From assembly GCF_001039355.2 (NCBI RefSeq), contig NW_019775968.1, positions 816,615 through 880,614 of the forward strand: a DNA stretch of 64,000 nt, read 5' to 3'. The stretch comes from Lingula anatina. Lineage: Eukaryota > Brachiopoda > Lingulata > Lingulida > Lingulidae. The first letter of the stretch is position 1. Every line of letters begins with the position of its first letter. This document shows, piece by piece, positions 25,523-36,543 of the stretch. The notes below the pieces were generated by a model. The model saw only the letters and a list, made by a program, of their open reading frames with translations. It was not told where the DNA came from and searched no databases. The position numbers and the translations under genes were made by a program.

Positions 25523-28500
25523 CCGCTCTCTCTGTCAAATATTTAAAATCTTTTCCACAAAGTAATCGTTTATGTTCTTCAGTATAATGACAAATTTGGA
25601 AACATTTTGAAAACAAGTGCCATTATGTATATTCAACAAAAGAAAGAACAAAAAAGGTGTTTTTATACATATTAAAATATGTCTTAATGATTGTACATTT
25701 ATTAATAATAGCTAATGCATGCTTACCTGTCTTCCTCACAGAGTGCTAACATTTTAGGAACAGGTACTCCCTGGGTGCCCACTGCTTTCATGACTCGGTA
25801 CTCTCTTTCCACAGCATGAGCGGAGGGCAAAAGTTTCCCTGGCTGGAAAAATTCAGAATTTGGTGAAAAACAACATTCTTTATTTCAATATGCATCTCAA
25901 CCTCTATCCCTTTTCTATCTCAACAGATTTACTACTTTATAGTATGTAATGTGGCCACCTACAAATTAAACAGATAACTTATTACAATATTAAAAATCAC
26001 TGTGATTAGCACAATAAAACAAACAGCATGTGTAAGATAGATATTTATAAATCTAATATTATGACAAGCAAAGCTGAACTTAGTTATGACAAACAACCAT
26101 TACATGTACCAGAGCTGTTGCCAGATATATTGCGGCAATGCTAAGCATAACATAAATACAGTACATGGCTTATAAGGATATATAAGACTTCTTTTCTTTA
26201 CTTACTGGTTTCTTTCTTAAAACCAAATTTTTTCCACCATAAGAAATGAAGTAAGTAGGATTTGACTGACCGTGGGCAAAACATCTGACAGCAGGTGGAT
26301 CTGAAACAGCAACATTCATGGTTTGACTAATATATACTATAAAGAAGAATACATTTCTGATATCAATATTGCTGTATATATAACAAACTATGCCATTTAT
26401 ATTGCTGTAGGCTAATGTTTTATCAAGAAACCACTGGCCCACTTCTCCCAGGTCAGTGACCATTCCAGACAGGCAAGTAAAATCTGAACTTAACTTGTCC
26501 AAATGACTAGCATCTGACTGTAAAATAAATGATTCTGAGCCAAGCTAATATCCTTAGAGATCTATTAACATGCTTGTCCAGTGCAAAAGAAAACATTTTG
26601 TAACACTATATATGCTATCTTCATAGCATATCTCTCACATTAACACTGTACTGAACCTACAGCATTATTAAACACATACTAAACTTGCCTTTTGAGTGAA
26701 TCTTTAATACCCAGTTCATGTATCTTGTAAGTTTCATAACAGGTAACTGTAGATTTTCTGGAACAGCTATTGTGCCAGGGTAAAAACCTCTTACACCAAA
26801 CCCAACTTCTGACTCCAACTTCCTTATTGACTGATCAACCTCACCTACATCAACCTAGAAGAATGGCACAGAGCCTTTTACCAGGATTGAAAAGAGATAC
26901 AGACATTTCCTCTGTTGCTGTCCCTCATTGGGGCTTTTTTGTTTCATCACTCCCATATCAAGTAATAATCAATTTTGCACTAGAGCAATCCTCAAAACCC
27001 TGTTCCCATTTTTATAGGAAACCACAAAAAATGTATTTCCAATATAGCAGATGCATCTGACAAAGGAAATGGCAATCTATCCCTTTCCACTCACATGGCA
27101 ACAATCACATTTTGAACATTTATTTCACATAGTACTTGCCTTGGGAATGAAGATCCAAAGCCTCATTGAGGTATTTTGTTAATTTGTCAATTGGAAGCTC
27201 CAGCCTCTTTGGTACTAAAGTTGTTCCGGGATAAAAACCCCTCAATGAAAAACCCAGGTAAGTCTCCAATTGTTTCAAACTCTGTAAAGGCTCAGTCTGT
27301 GAGACCTCCAAAACAAATCAAAGAACAATGTCAAGCAACAGCCTGTATATATCACCACAAACACTACGGGTATATTGCTTGCTTTGCATGCTATGCACCA
27401 GTTGTTTAGCCATTAATAATTACATGAATTGCAATGTATTTAAGGCATTGTCAACAAAATTTATCATTTTCATCAAAATTTAGAAAGATACCATTTAGAA
27501 ATCACGCACTGAAACTGAAGCACACTGTGGATGCAAAAAATAAAGCATATATATATATATCAGACAATTTTATTGAATTTCATAAATTACAATGTTAAAG
27601 GATATTATTACTAAACAAATCAATAATCACTATGAAATAACTATGAACTCATAAACAGTTAAAGCTAACATAAAAACTGATGATTGCTAATATAATTTAC
27701 TTATAAACATCAGCTGAATAATCCACACTTTACACCTTACCCTTATTTAGTAAATTTTTGAGAATGTCAAAAAATAATTTAAACAATAAATTAAATCAAA
27801 AGAAGATTCCATTAGAAAATTCCTTTTCACAGTAAAACATAAAGATCACCTTTATTGTCCTCATTCCCATTTCTTTTGCTGGTTTCAGGTTCCTTCCAAT
27901 GTCATCAAGAAATATCACTTCCTCTGGATGAACATTCAGGGCTTCTAGGCACATCTGGTATATCTTAGGGTTTGGTTTCTTGATTTTCACGATACATGAT
28001 TCCAATATCTAAAACATTTAAAAAATGATGTATCCTTTACTCGATAACAGTGTTATAACTGTTCAGTCATGCATTATGTTCTTATCAAAATTATTTGAAT
28101 TTTTAATGTTTCTTGGAAAACATAAGCCATTCAATTACAAAGATAAATTAGCCATTTAACCAAAAGTCTCATTCCTTAAAATATTTTTTAAAGCTACGCA
28201 CTACATCAAAAAGTTTTCTGTCCAAAGGCATTGCAGACTGTGTAGGAGTAATAAGCCAGTTGTTGGTGATAAGGGCTGTCTTAATCCCTTCTGCTCGAAT
28301 ACACTGTATGGCATCAAGCATCTCTGGATATGGTCTCGCAGTCATATCTGTCAGTCCATAAAATAAGGTGGAAGCATCAATCTTTTTCCCAACCTATGTT
28401 CATAAAAGAAAAAATATTGAGGAGAATACATGAACAGTAGATATGTGGATACACAGAGATCTTTTTCAGAGTCTCTGCAGAGAGCTTAAATGTGTAAACA

Positions 28501-29899
28501 ACAAATACATTTACAGTCTAAGTAAATGAACATTTTATTGAAATGGAGCAATGGAGATACTTTACAGTGTATATGAACTAAATATTGTAACATAGATGCT
28601 GCATTACAATTATTTAGATGCTGAGAGATATTATGTGGACAGTGGCAATATATGCTTTACTCGTCTTTAGGGGTGCTGGTAATAGCAGTACCTTCTCTCT
28701 TCATGCATATCAAATATAATACACTGACCCCCTCTCATGCTACGTATATGCCTTTAACAGCTTGAGCATTAGGAAGAGATGTTCTTGCATATATCGCTTG
28801 GGTAACTAACATGGCATTTATGGGTGACAGTGTATTATCTAACACATAATCCCAAACTGACTTCAATATGTTTTGAAAAATAAAAAGTTTGCAGAAATAT
28901 TGCAGCAATATTGTTGCAAACTGAAAGATTGCAGCAACTAGTTTGGAGGATGTTGCAAAAAATAATTTACTGTTGGTAACTTGCAGCCATATTGCAGCAA
29001 AAAATTGCTGCAGATTTGCAAGAAAAAATTGCAGTTTGCAGAAATATTGCAGCAGGCCTGACATTTTGCTATGGAAAATCTCACACTTACGTGACAACTT
29101 CACTTATTCATTAAAAACAAACAAAACAACAGTTGATAAATGGAGAAACCCAAGTAAATCCTATACCTTGTCAGATAAACCTCTGTTGAACTCCTCAACA
29201 TACTCCTTGAATGTCATCTCTCCTCGATCCAGTTTGGCCCAGCCACCTTGTTCTCCAAGACTAACTATGAACTCATTAACACTGTTTTTAGGAAGGTTGA
29301 GTGCAGCTTCAAAATCTAAAGAAAAATTTGACATTGCATGCTTATGATGTGTAACATGTAATTAAATTATGTTTAAAAAAAAACTAAACAAATAAATCAA
29401 ATCAAAAGCAGGCTGGAAAAAAAGCCATATGAAATACATTTTATCTTTCCTTGACACCTTTTAAACTTTTTGGAAAGAAAAAATTAGTTTTCCATAGAAT
29501 TATAATTAAACTTAATTTTGTCATGTAGCATAAAAGCCTGTTGCTTGACAATGTTATTTGGTTTTGGGGTCTCACAGACTGAACCCTTACAGAGTTTGAA
29601 ACAACATTTACATGTAAAATCTGGATACTAATACATAAAATTACATTACATTATATAACGTACTGGATATTAAAAATAGGTAAATGGTATATACACCAGT
29701 ACAAACCATTGAAAGCCTGGAATGGAGATGGTAAAAGCACCCCTCCCATATCAAATATGACTGCTTTGGTAGGTGTAGTAGTAGAGCCATATCTCCTGGA
29801 TCCTCTACCCTCACTGCACACTGATGTCGCTACAGCAGGGGAATGCTTCAATACATGACCAGAAAGGCTCTTCAATCTCATCTGGGCCAAACGCATCAT
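18006..29899 (-). CDS. ACAD10: ACAD10-type HAD/kinase/acyl-CoA dehydrogenase fusion
   Basis: Twenty-one exon positions, two of them duplicated, give about 1,046 aa; human ACAD10 is 1,059. Exons run from 29707-29899 through 29167-29315, 28202-28393, 27850-28008, one of two alternative exons, 26206-26300, 25727-25842, 25216-25397, 24876-25026, 24419-24564, 23861-24034, 22554-22727, 22069-22235, 21714-21854, 21305-21442, 20605-20695, 19936-20094, 19533-19705, 19131-19274, 18718-18795 to one of two terminal exons. The Arg-rich, acid-poor N-terminus looks like a mitochondrial presequence; an in-frame ATG also lies at 29932. The HAD domain has FDMGGVL (Asp50), TNNW and FLDDIGRN. The APH-like kinase has HGDFRLDN (Asp466) and LDWE (Asp486). 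The dehydrogenase carries [13 protein letters not shown] and [12 protein letters not shown]10/11 proteins act on 4-hydroxy and branched acyl substrates in mammals, as reported; here that role is inferred. Confidence 0.95.
18246..18398 (-). CDS. ACAD10: ACAD10 terminal exon, copy A (proximal)
   Basis: A 153-bp exon encodes 50 residues plus its own stop (TAA at 18246-18248), starting [12 protein letters not shown] and ending LKSKL. The acceptor is aaccatag, and the reading phase equals that of copy B. It keeps the ADGPDEVH block but differs at residues such as His2 for Phe and [10 protein letters not shown] for [10 protein letters not shown]. Both copies are open and conserved, so both are probably used as alternative last exons. 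Confidence 0.88.
   Translation of the reverse strand, partial: AHGGAGVNSDIPLSAMFAAARTLRLADGPDEVHLRSIARGELRKLLKSKL
20284..20475. other. Assembly gap (192 N) in ACAD10 intron
   Basis: A run of 192 N is flanked by long A/T homopolymer stretches (20187-20283 and 20483-20512). It lies between exons 20605-20695 and 19936-20094, whose phases and protein continuity agree, so no coding exon need be missing. Confidence 0.95.
25494..25532. repeat. (CT)n microsatellite in ACAD10 intron
   Basis: A tract of CT dinucleotides with one CCCG interruption lies between exons 25727-25842 and 25216-25397. Confidence 0.85.
26689..26854 (-). CDS. ACAD10: ACAD10 linker exon, copy 2 of a duplicated pair
   Basis: A 166-bp exon encodes 55 residues plus one base. 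It starts VDVGEVDQS, contains [11 protein letters not shown] and ends KIHSK. It links the HAD domain to the start of the kinase lobe. Acceptor cttctag; the donor is AAAAG/gcaagt, a GC donor with otherwise perfect consensus. It is identical in length and phases to copy 1 at 27140-27305, with 28 of 55 residues the same. Splicing either copy to the exon at 26300 gives Asp-Pro-Pro and an open frame. Confidence 0.87.
27140..27305 (-). CDS. ACAD10: ACAD10 linker exon, copy 1 of a duplicated pair
   Basis: A 166-bp exon encodes 55 residues plus one base. It starts VSQTEPLQS, contains [11 protein letters not shown] and ends DLHSQ. Acceptor gttttggag; donor CCAAG/gcaagt, again a GC donor. It enters in phase 0 and leaves in phase 1. 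Joining copy 1 directly to copy 2 would create GGT TGA, an immediate stop, so a productive transcript can contain only one of them. Confidence 0.87.
28880..29060. repeat. ATTGCAGCAA-rich minisatellite in ACAD10 intron 2
   Basis: The hexamer TTGCAG and its complement CTGCAA recur more than ten times over about 180 bp, often as ATATTGCAGCAA. The spacing is irregular. It lies between exons 29167-29315 and 28202-28393 and is not coding. Confidence 0.6.
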
Positions 29900-30751
29900 T
29901 TCATTGTTTTCTACAAACTGAACGAAAAACATGATTTAATTTTTTAAAAAAGAATCTGAAGTACTACTCTGTATGATACAATGCATCCTCTGTACAAACA
30001 TAATGTATTTTGACTGTATATGAAATGTAATATTTGTGGTGTGAAAGATCACAAAGTGCAACCATTTAAAGACTGCCATACTGGTAACACTTTTGTATTC
30101 ACAATGAAACTATATGGTATATATTACAAGTATATAACAGGGACTCTTGCTTTAGAAATGCAATGGTCAGATTAAAAGATTAACACGCCTAGTTCCTCCT
30201 GGTGTTGAGTAGAATACAGAAAAGCTGGAGATTATACAAGTATGTTGGAAACAAGAGGAGGCGGGTTAATGTGTTAATCTGATTGCAATCAGCCAGAGTC
30301 CCCGTGGAGTTCAAACTTCAGCTGTCGACAGTATGTAACATCGAAACAACAACTCTAGAAGTCGCCCGAGAGATAAGTCATAATGAAAGAAACAAAATAA
30401 CTCAGACGTAGAAATTATGCATTTCTGGGGGTGGGACACAATTACAACTCACCGTAAGGTCACTAACAAAGTACACCCTGCTGCGTACAACAACACATGT
30501 TACTAGGTCAAGTTCGATATAATAAAATACTGGTTCAAAATTTCTGATCATTTTTTTAATCTGATGGACCAATATTTTGCATTTTCAAATATAAATGATA
30601 AATAATATCTTAATTGAATACACATGTATCAAAACTTTTTAATCTGGCAAACTAATGTTCTTTTTTAACCCTCTTTTCTTCAGATTCCTACAGTCTGTCT
30701 TGCCTAGTTGTTTTCCTTTTCATACCCCGTGCAAAAAGGGAAGGGGGTAAT
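29900..30751. promoter_or_regulatory. Divergent promoter interval, ACAD10 / DPH1
   Basis: ACAD10 (minus) and DPH1 (plus) start codons face away from each other across about 850 bp. This interval must hold both 5' ends and probably their promoters; I see no clear TATA or initiator. A candidate acceptor just upstream of the ACAD10 ATG (ttcgttcag at about 29921) suggests a possible separate 5' UTR exon. A foldback element occupies 30140-30303. Confidence 0.4.
30140..30303. mobile_element. Foldback element in the divergent promoter
   Basis: GGGACTCT near 30140 is answered by AGAGTCCCC ending at about 30303. Further in, CAGATTAA...GATTAACACGCC pairs with the inverted GGCGGGTTAAT...TTAATCTG. The roughly 45-bp imperfect arms and non-coding centre indicate a MITE-like insertion, about 164 bp long, between the two start sites. 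Confidence 0.6.
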
Positions 30752-31509
30752 ATGGAGTTGTCACAACCTGTTGTGATTTCAGCGAAGCCTTCACGAAAAG
30801 TGTTTTCAGGAGGAAAAAGTAATCTTTGAGTGTTTTGGATTAGGTTTATTTCTGTTGTTTTATCTTTAATCAGAAGTTTTGTAGATTGTTGCTGTCTTCT
30901 TAGTTAGGGGTTAGGATCAGTAGTGATTTGAGCTGGGAAGGTCACATCTGTGATATTTGTAAAAAAGCAAGTAAAAGGCTACACAATCTTAAGCTTCTGA
31001 AAAGAGCGGGTATTCCAACCAATGAACTTGTAAGCTTTTACACATCAGTAAGCAGACCTACATTAGAATATGCATGTCAGGTGTGGCACCCAGATCTCAC
31101 ACAACAAGTTGATAAAATTGAATCCATCCAGATAGAGCACATGTAAGATTATATTCCCAGAGCTGCCCTATGATGGGGCACTTGAAACATGTAAACTTAT
31201 CACTCTTGCTTGTAGAAGAGATGAACTATCTAAAACATTATTGCATAACATGTACTCTGAAGGACACAAAATCCATCATTTGCTACCAGATATAAATGAA
31301 AGTTAATTCCTACACTTTGCGACGGGTTTATAAGTACACTGTGCCAAAATTGAGGACTGTACGATCGTCAAAAACTTTTATCCCATGGGCTTTATCAAAT
31401 TTTAAGAACTGAGGTTTTTATGAACTTACAAGTATATTTTAAGATTGTGCATCTCACCACTATTTGTTTTTATTGTAAAATCCAACTTTTTAAGTTGCAA
31501 ATAAATACA

Positions 31510-31561
<52 letters not shown>

Positions 31562-33343
31562 GTATAATACTGTGATTATAGATATCCATGTTTTGATATT
31601 TTTTCTATCAGACTATCTCGCTGAAAAACTAGCATAACATCTGTTTAAATTAAAATTGGTTGGACTTGGTAATATGCTGGTAATTAAGTATTTGATTAGT
31701 AATTTTCAGACTTTCTATTGTTATCTAAGATTTATTTGAATGGATAAAAGAATTTATTTACCCAAATAATCTTTTCTGTTACCTTCGAATGATTGGTATT
31801 TTGATACATTAACTTATTTAAGGTAAGCGGATCGCCCACCAAATTCCAGATGAGATACTAAATGATGTTCAACTTCAGAAAGCTGTCCAGCAGGTATTGT
31901 TTGTTTCAAGCTCTTGCTTGTATATAATTACTAAGTAACATTTTGCCAAAGTATATTAATTTTCTTTTTATGATTTCGATGAGTAGTAATTTGATAAATG
32001 GTATGTAAATATAAATGTACTTTTATATTTTTTTCTTGTTATTTGCAGCTTCCAGCCAATTACAATTTCGAAATATATAAAACTGTTTGGAGGATACGTA
32101 GTGCACAAGCTAAAAGAGGTAGGATAACACGGATTTGCTATAAAGCAGAACTTGACTGTGTTTTTATCACTAACTGGGCTATTTATTATCATTTGTTGTG
32201 AAGAAATTCTCTTTTCTGATTGGTTAAGCCTGCATGATGTTGATCTTTGCCCATATTTTCAATTTAAATAATCAATCCATTGACTGGTATCAGGCCTAAA
32301 AAATTGCTTTGGTTGTTTTTATCCTTGTCAGGTATAAGCCACCTGCATGTTTCTTCCATCTGTCCAGGTCCTGAGCTATCCTCTCTAGCTCTTTCCAACT
32401 TCAGACTAGTCTCTTGGTTTTGGCCTCCAAGTCATGATGCCAGGTGTAACATGGCTTACCCCACCTCCTTTCTCCTGTTGGATGCAATATGAATCATGAA
32501 TAAGTGATGAATTAGTTATTCCATATTTGTTTAAAGGATTATATACCATTTGACAACCACATCCTAAAGGCCATATGATACATATAAACCTGTATATGCA
32601 GCACTTAATAATTTGTCTGTAAGAAAAATATATTTCCTATTTGTCAGGATATGCTTGTTTCTTTAATACAGTGTGATCAACCCAACAACAAACAAAAACA
32701 TCCTTAATGAGCTATACATTATTTCCATCAAGTGTTGATATATTATTGGCAGAAATTTAGAAAGAAGTGACTTATTGTATTGTAGTGGCCCTGCAGTTTC
32801 CAGAGGGACTACTATTGTTTGCTTGTCCAATTGCTGATATCATTGAAAGGTTGGTAAGATTTTTTAGGAATCATTGAGTTACTGATATTGAAATCAGCTT
32901 GTGTTATCCTTTAAAGAAGCTGATAATAGATTTAAGATGAATTCAAAAGAGTACAAAAATGTATATCAAATAAGTTTTAGTTTTGTATTTTATCTATTTT
33001 CAATAAAAATGTGGTTCTGTAATATGTGGCATGGCTTTTGATTCTTAATTGTAGTACCAGGCATAAGAGTGCATAAGATTTTTTTTCCATATAGATTTAC
33101 AGATGCAGATACCTTGATTATGGGGGATGTCACATATGGTGCTTGCTGTGTGGATGATTACACTGCCAAGGCTCTTGGTGCAGACTTTCTTGTGCACTAT
33201 GGACATAGCTGTTTAAGTATGTGAACACAGTAATCACCAAAAGTTTGAATACTTACTTGTAGCATCTGTGACTCAAAAACATTTGAAGTATAAACATTTA
33301 TAGTTTAGAGGATTCCACCCTTCTTATCAATTTGACAAAAAAA

Positions 33344-33393
<50 letters not shown>

Positions 33394-36001
33394 GTGATGT
33401 GAACTTGTATTGCATCGGTTGTTGGTATAACATTTTGTATAATTGTATTTTAGTGAGGAGCAAATAAGTATTAAGTAGACATTTCTTATTAAATACTTGT
33501 CATTTGAAGATTGTATTAGTTTAGTAGGTTAGTGCTTTTCTTTTGACAGTGAGTCAACAATAGTTGAATGATGATTATATATAATTGATTGCCTTTTGTT
33601 TTTCAAGTACCAATTGACACACATGAAGGCGTCAGAATGCTGTATGTTTTTGTTGACATCAAAATTGACCTGGATCATTTTATACAAACTGTAAAATACA
33701 ACTTTGAGCCTGGTTCATCCCTGGCCTTGGTCAGCACAATTCAGTTTGTTGCTGCAATCCAGGTAAAATTGAAAATTATGTATATTTTAGCCTACATTGT
33801 TTAAAATGACAGAATGTCATGTATGTTTAGGTTCTGGAAATTCAAATTACAATAAACTAAAGCAAATAATCTAACTTTGTCTGATTAATAAGTTTTTACT
33901 ACTTTAACGTACTTAGGCCCTTCACCCTTTTACTATTATAAAAATGTTAAAACATAAATGCTGTATTATGTTTTGATTTTATTATTGTAAGAGTAAAATG
34001 AGATATATTGAAGTTGATCTATATCAGGCATCATCTCAGCAACTAAACTCTGAATATAAAGTTACCATCCCTCAGTCCAAACCTTTGTCTCCTGGTGAAA
34101 TCCTTGGCTGTACCTCCCCAAGACTTGAAGATATAGATGTTATTATGTAAGTATTTAGTATGCTTAAATCCCATACACTATCATGTAATATTGTCAAATA
34201 AGAAAAATGTGATAGCTGTGTTTGAACTATTTTAATTAAAAAATCTTAAAATCTTCTATTTTAAAATCTTAAAGACTTGATGCTTCTAAGCACATATTTA
34301 GAAGGATATATTATTAATTCGTAATGTTAAATCAGGACATCAATTTTTCTTAAGATAATTTTAAAATGTAAAATATAATTGTTTTTAGAGTTGACACGTT
34401 TCTATTTTCAGTTATCTTGGTGATGGAAGATTTCATTTAGAATCCATTATGATTTCAAATCCTGAGATCCCAGCTTATAGGTAAGACAAGGGTCATACTA
34501 AGCGTTTGTATGTGTGTGTGTGTGCATGAGTGTTTCTTGGTAATTGTGCTAAAAAAACAATAGCAATGGACCAAAGCAAAAACAATTGACCATAGCTGTT
34601 GATTTGCTTTATAACTTTTTATATTTTGAAGGTATGATCCCTACAGCAAAGTTTTCTCTAGAGAACATTATGATACAGAAAAAATGCTTCAGATGAGAAA
34701 AAGTGCAATAGATGTAGCTAGTAAAGCTAAGAAGTTTGGTATAATACTAGGGACTTTGGGGAGACAAGGATCTACACAAGTATTTGAGGTATTTAAGGTT
34801 ACAAATAATTTGTTAGATTTTAATTGTTAATTTGATTGTTAATTTGTTAGAGCTTAATTGTTACTGAACTACATAAAATGTTACGGCAGTTAGCTAATTG
34901 AATATTTTCTCATAAATTTCTTATAAATTTTGGTGCAAAGGAGCACAAATGACTGTTGTTACTTTTGCCGTTTTAATTTAAAAAACTGTTTATGTTTTAG
35001 TCAACCTTTTTGGATATATATACTAATGTTGCCAATTTTAGCTTTTGGGCCATGTTTAATGGCAATCATTTTATTGACTTGCCAGGTTTTAAAATCGATT
35101 CATTATCATTTCAGAATATACAAAAAAGGATTGAGGAAGTTGGTAAAGAATATGTTCTGGTGCTGCTGTCTGAAGTTTTCCCAGATAAATTGAGGATGTT
35201 CAGTGATGTTGATGCGTAAGATGTTTATAGGGGTTTACAAAAACAACAGTAATACAATAATGTTGAACATTAATTCATGTGAATTACTTTCTTGTCATCT
35301 TGAGAGTTCAATTAGTAATTTATATAATATTATTCCCTTTTTTAAAAAATGAATTTTGACTTTTGAATAACAAGAAGTTTAGTTGAAGTAAACAAAGATT
35401 ATTCATTTTCAGTTGGGTCCAGGTAGCATGTCCCAGGCTGTCAATAGATTGGGGAACAGCTTTCGACAAACCGTTGTTAACTCCATATGAGGTAAGTGGG
35501 CTCCATGTCTGCTGTTAATAAGATTATGCATCATACTTAGTGGTTTTTTTGTGCCTTTTTCTAAAATGCATAAAGCACCTTTTGGTTTAAAATCTTTGGC
35601 TTTAAGGTGCTTTAATTACTATAAACATTAAATAGTCATGTTAAAGTAAAATGGAAAGTTAACACAACTTCTATCCTGTGTAATATGTGCTTTCAATTGA
35701 TGTTTAGGTCTCTGTTGCACTGGACAGTGTTGCATGGCAGCAAAGGTATCCAATGGATTATTATGCAAATTCAAGTTTAGGGCAATGGACCGTCAATCAT
35801 GAAGCTAACAGGCCATCCAGAACGAGAAAAAGAATACCCAGAACTGATGAAATAAGTAATAAAAGGGTTGAATCTCAAAAACAGACAAATTTAAATGAAA
35901 CGCCAAGCTCTGCAGATAAAGAAAAGCGGTCTAGATCACCAGGTTGTGAAGGAACGTGCGACAAGTGCAAAGATAAACAGAAAGAACCTGAAATTTATTA
36001 G
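30752..36001 (+). CDS. DPH1: Diphthamide biosynthesis protein 1, complete (12 exons)
   Basis: DPH1 with DPH2 transfers the aminocarboxypropyl group of SAM to a histidine of elongation factor 2, the first step of diphthamide synthesis, using a 4Fe-4S cluster. Exons: 30752-30818, 31823-31893, 32049-32118, 32786-32849, 33095-33216, 33608-33762, 34028-34146, 34412-34480, 34632-34788, 35115-35215, 35413-35491 and 35708-36001. All phases agree, giving 455 aa; human is about 440. The three cluster-binding cysteines of the family are present: [12 protein letters not shown] (Cys108 or Cys109), ILGCTSPR (Cys211) and [11 protein letters not shown] (Cys338). Also visible are [13 protein letters not shown] and ILGTLGRQG. 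The last about 60 residues are charged and low-complexity, with a final [11 protein letters not shown]. The protein is cytosolic. Intron 1 holds a LINE fragment. Confidence 0.95.
30910..31560 (+). mobile_element. 3' end of a LINE reverse transcriptase, dead, in DPH1 intron 1
   Basis: The translation includes [20 protein letters not shown] followed by [15 protein letters not shown], the signature of the C-terminal part of non-LTR (CR1/RTE/Jockey-like) reverse transcriptases. A frameshift near 31145 leads into a second frame with [20 protein letters not shown], also typical. The fragment ends in (ATT)n at 31511-31560, a microsatellite tail as seen on such elements. It is 5'-truncated and inactive. 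Confidence 0.8.
33337..33391. repeat. Poly-A/(AT)n tract in DPH1 intron 5
   Basis: About 24 A followed by about 15 AT units lie between exons 33095-33216 and 33608-33762. Confidence 0.85.
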
Positions 36002-36543
36002 AGAATGATTAAATGGTCTATGTAAAAAGATTGTAACTCACAGCTTCTATTATTCAGAAAGTGTTTAAAAGGCCAGTGCCTCTTCATGCTTTTGAGGGGA
36101 GACACCAAGAAAACACAAAACTTGATGCCTTCATTCCAATGTGAAAACTGAAAAGCTCATCAACTTATAAAAAAAGCAAACTGTGCACCAACTTAGAAAG
36201 TTTATATCACATCTTTTGCTACCTTTTTTTGCAGGGATCAGGATGCAGTTGTACTTGCTTGATAATGTAAAGTAAACATATTGTTTCAGTTTTCTAAAAT
36301 GTTTTATTACTCCTAGTTTTACACTGCAAACACACAGTGAGATAAAGACTGTTAAGAGGAAAACAACATTTCAACAAAAGTATGAAAGTCGATATTTGCA
36401 TACTATGGCTTTTTGTGACCGTCACATCAAAGAGTTGTTACTTTGAAGTACAAAACATTGACAATGAAATTGGTCACGTTAATTGCTGCCTTTGATAAAA
36501 ACAAATTATATCACCAGGAGCTTCACTAAAACATAGCAACTTC
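36002..36543. other. Convergent 3' flanks of DPH1 and TMEM97 copy 1
   Basis: DPH1 and the first TMEM97 copy are transcribed toward each other here, about 540 bp apart at their stop codons. AATAAA on the minus strand near 36302-36308 (read as tttatt on the plus strand) is a likely polyadenylation signal for TMEM97. I saw no clear signal for DPH1 apart from ATTAAA at about 36009, which is very close to its stop. Confidence 0.5.

Noticed and set aside
26392-26520. Open segment with acceptor-like tttacag in ACAD10, between the linker and kinase exons
   Set aside because: The phase needed by the preceding exon meets TAG within four codons, no donor is evident, and the exon at 26300 joins directly in frame to either linker copy.
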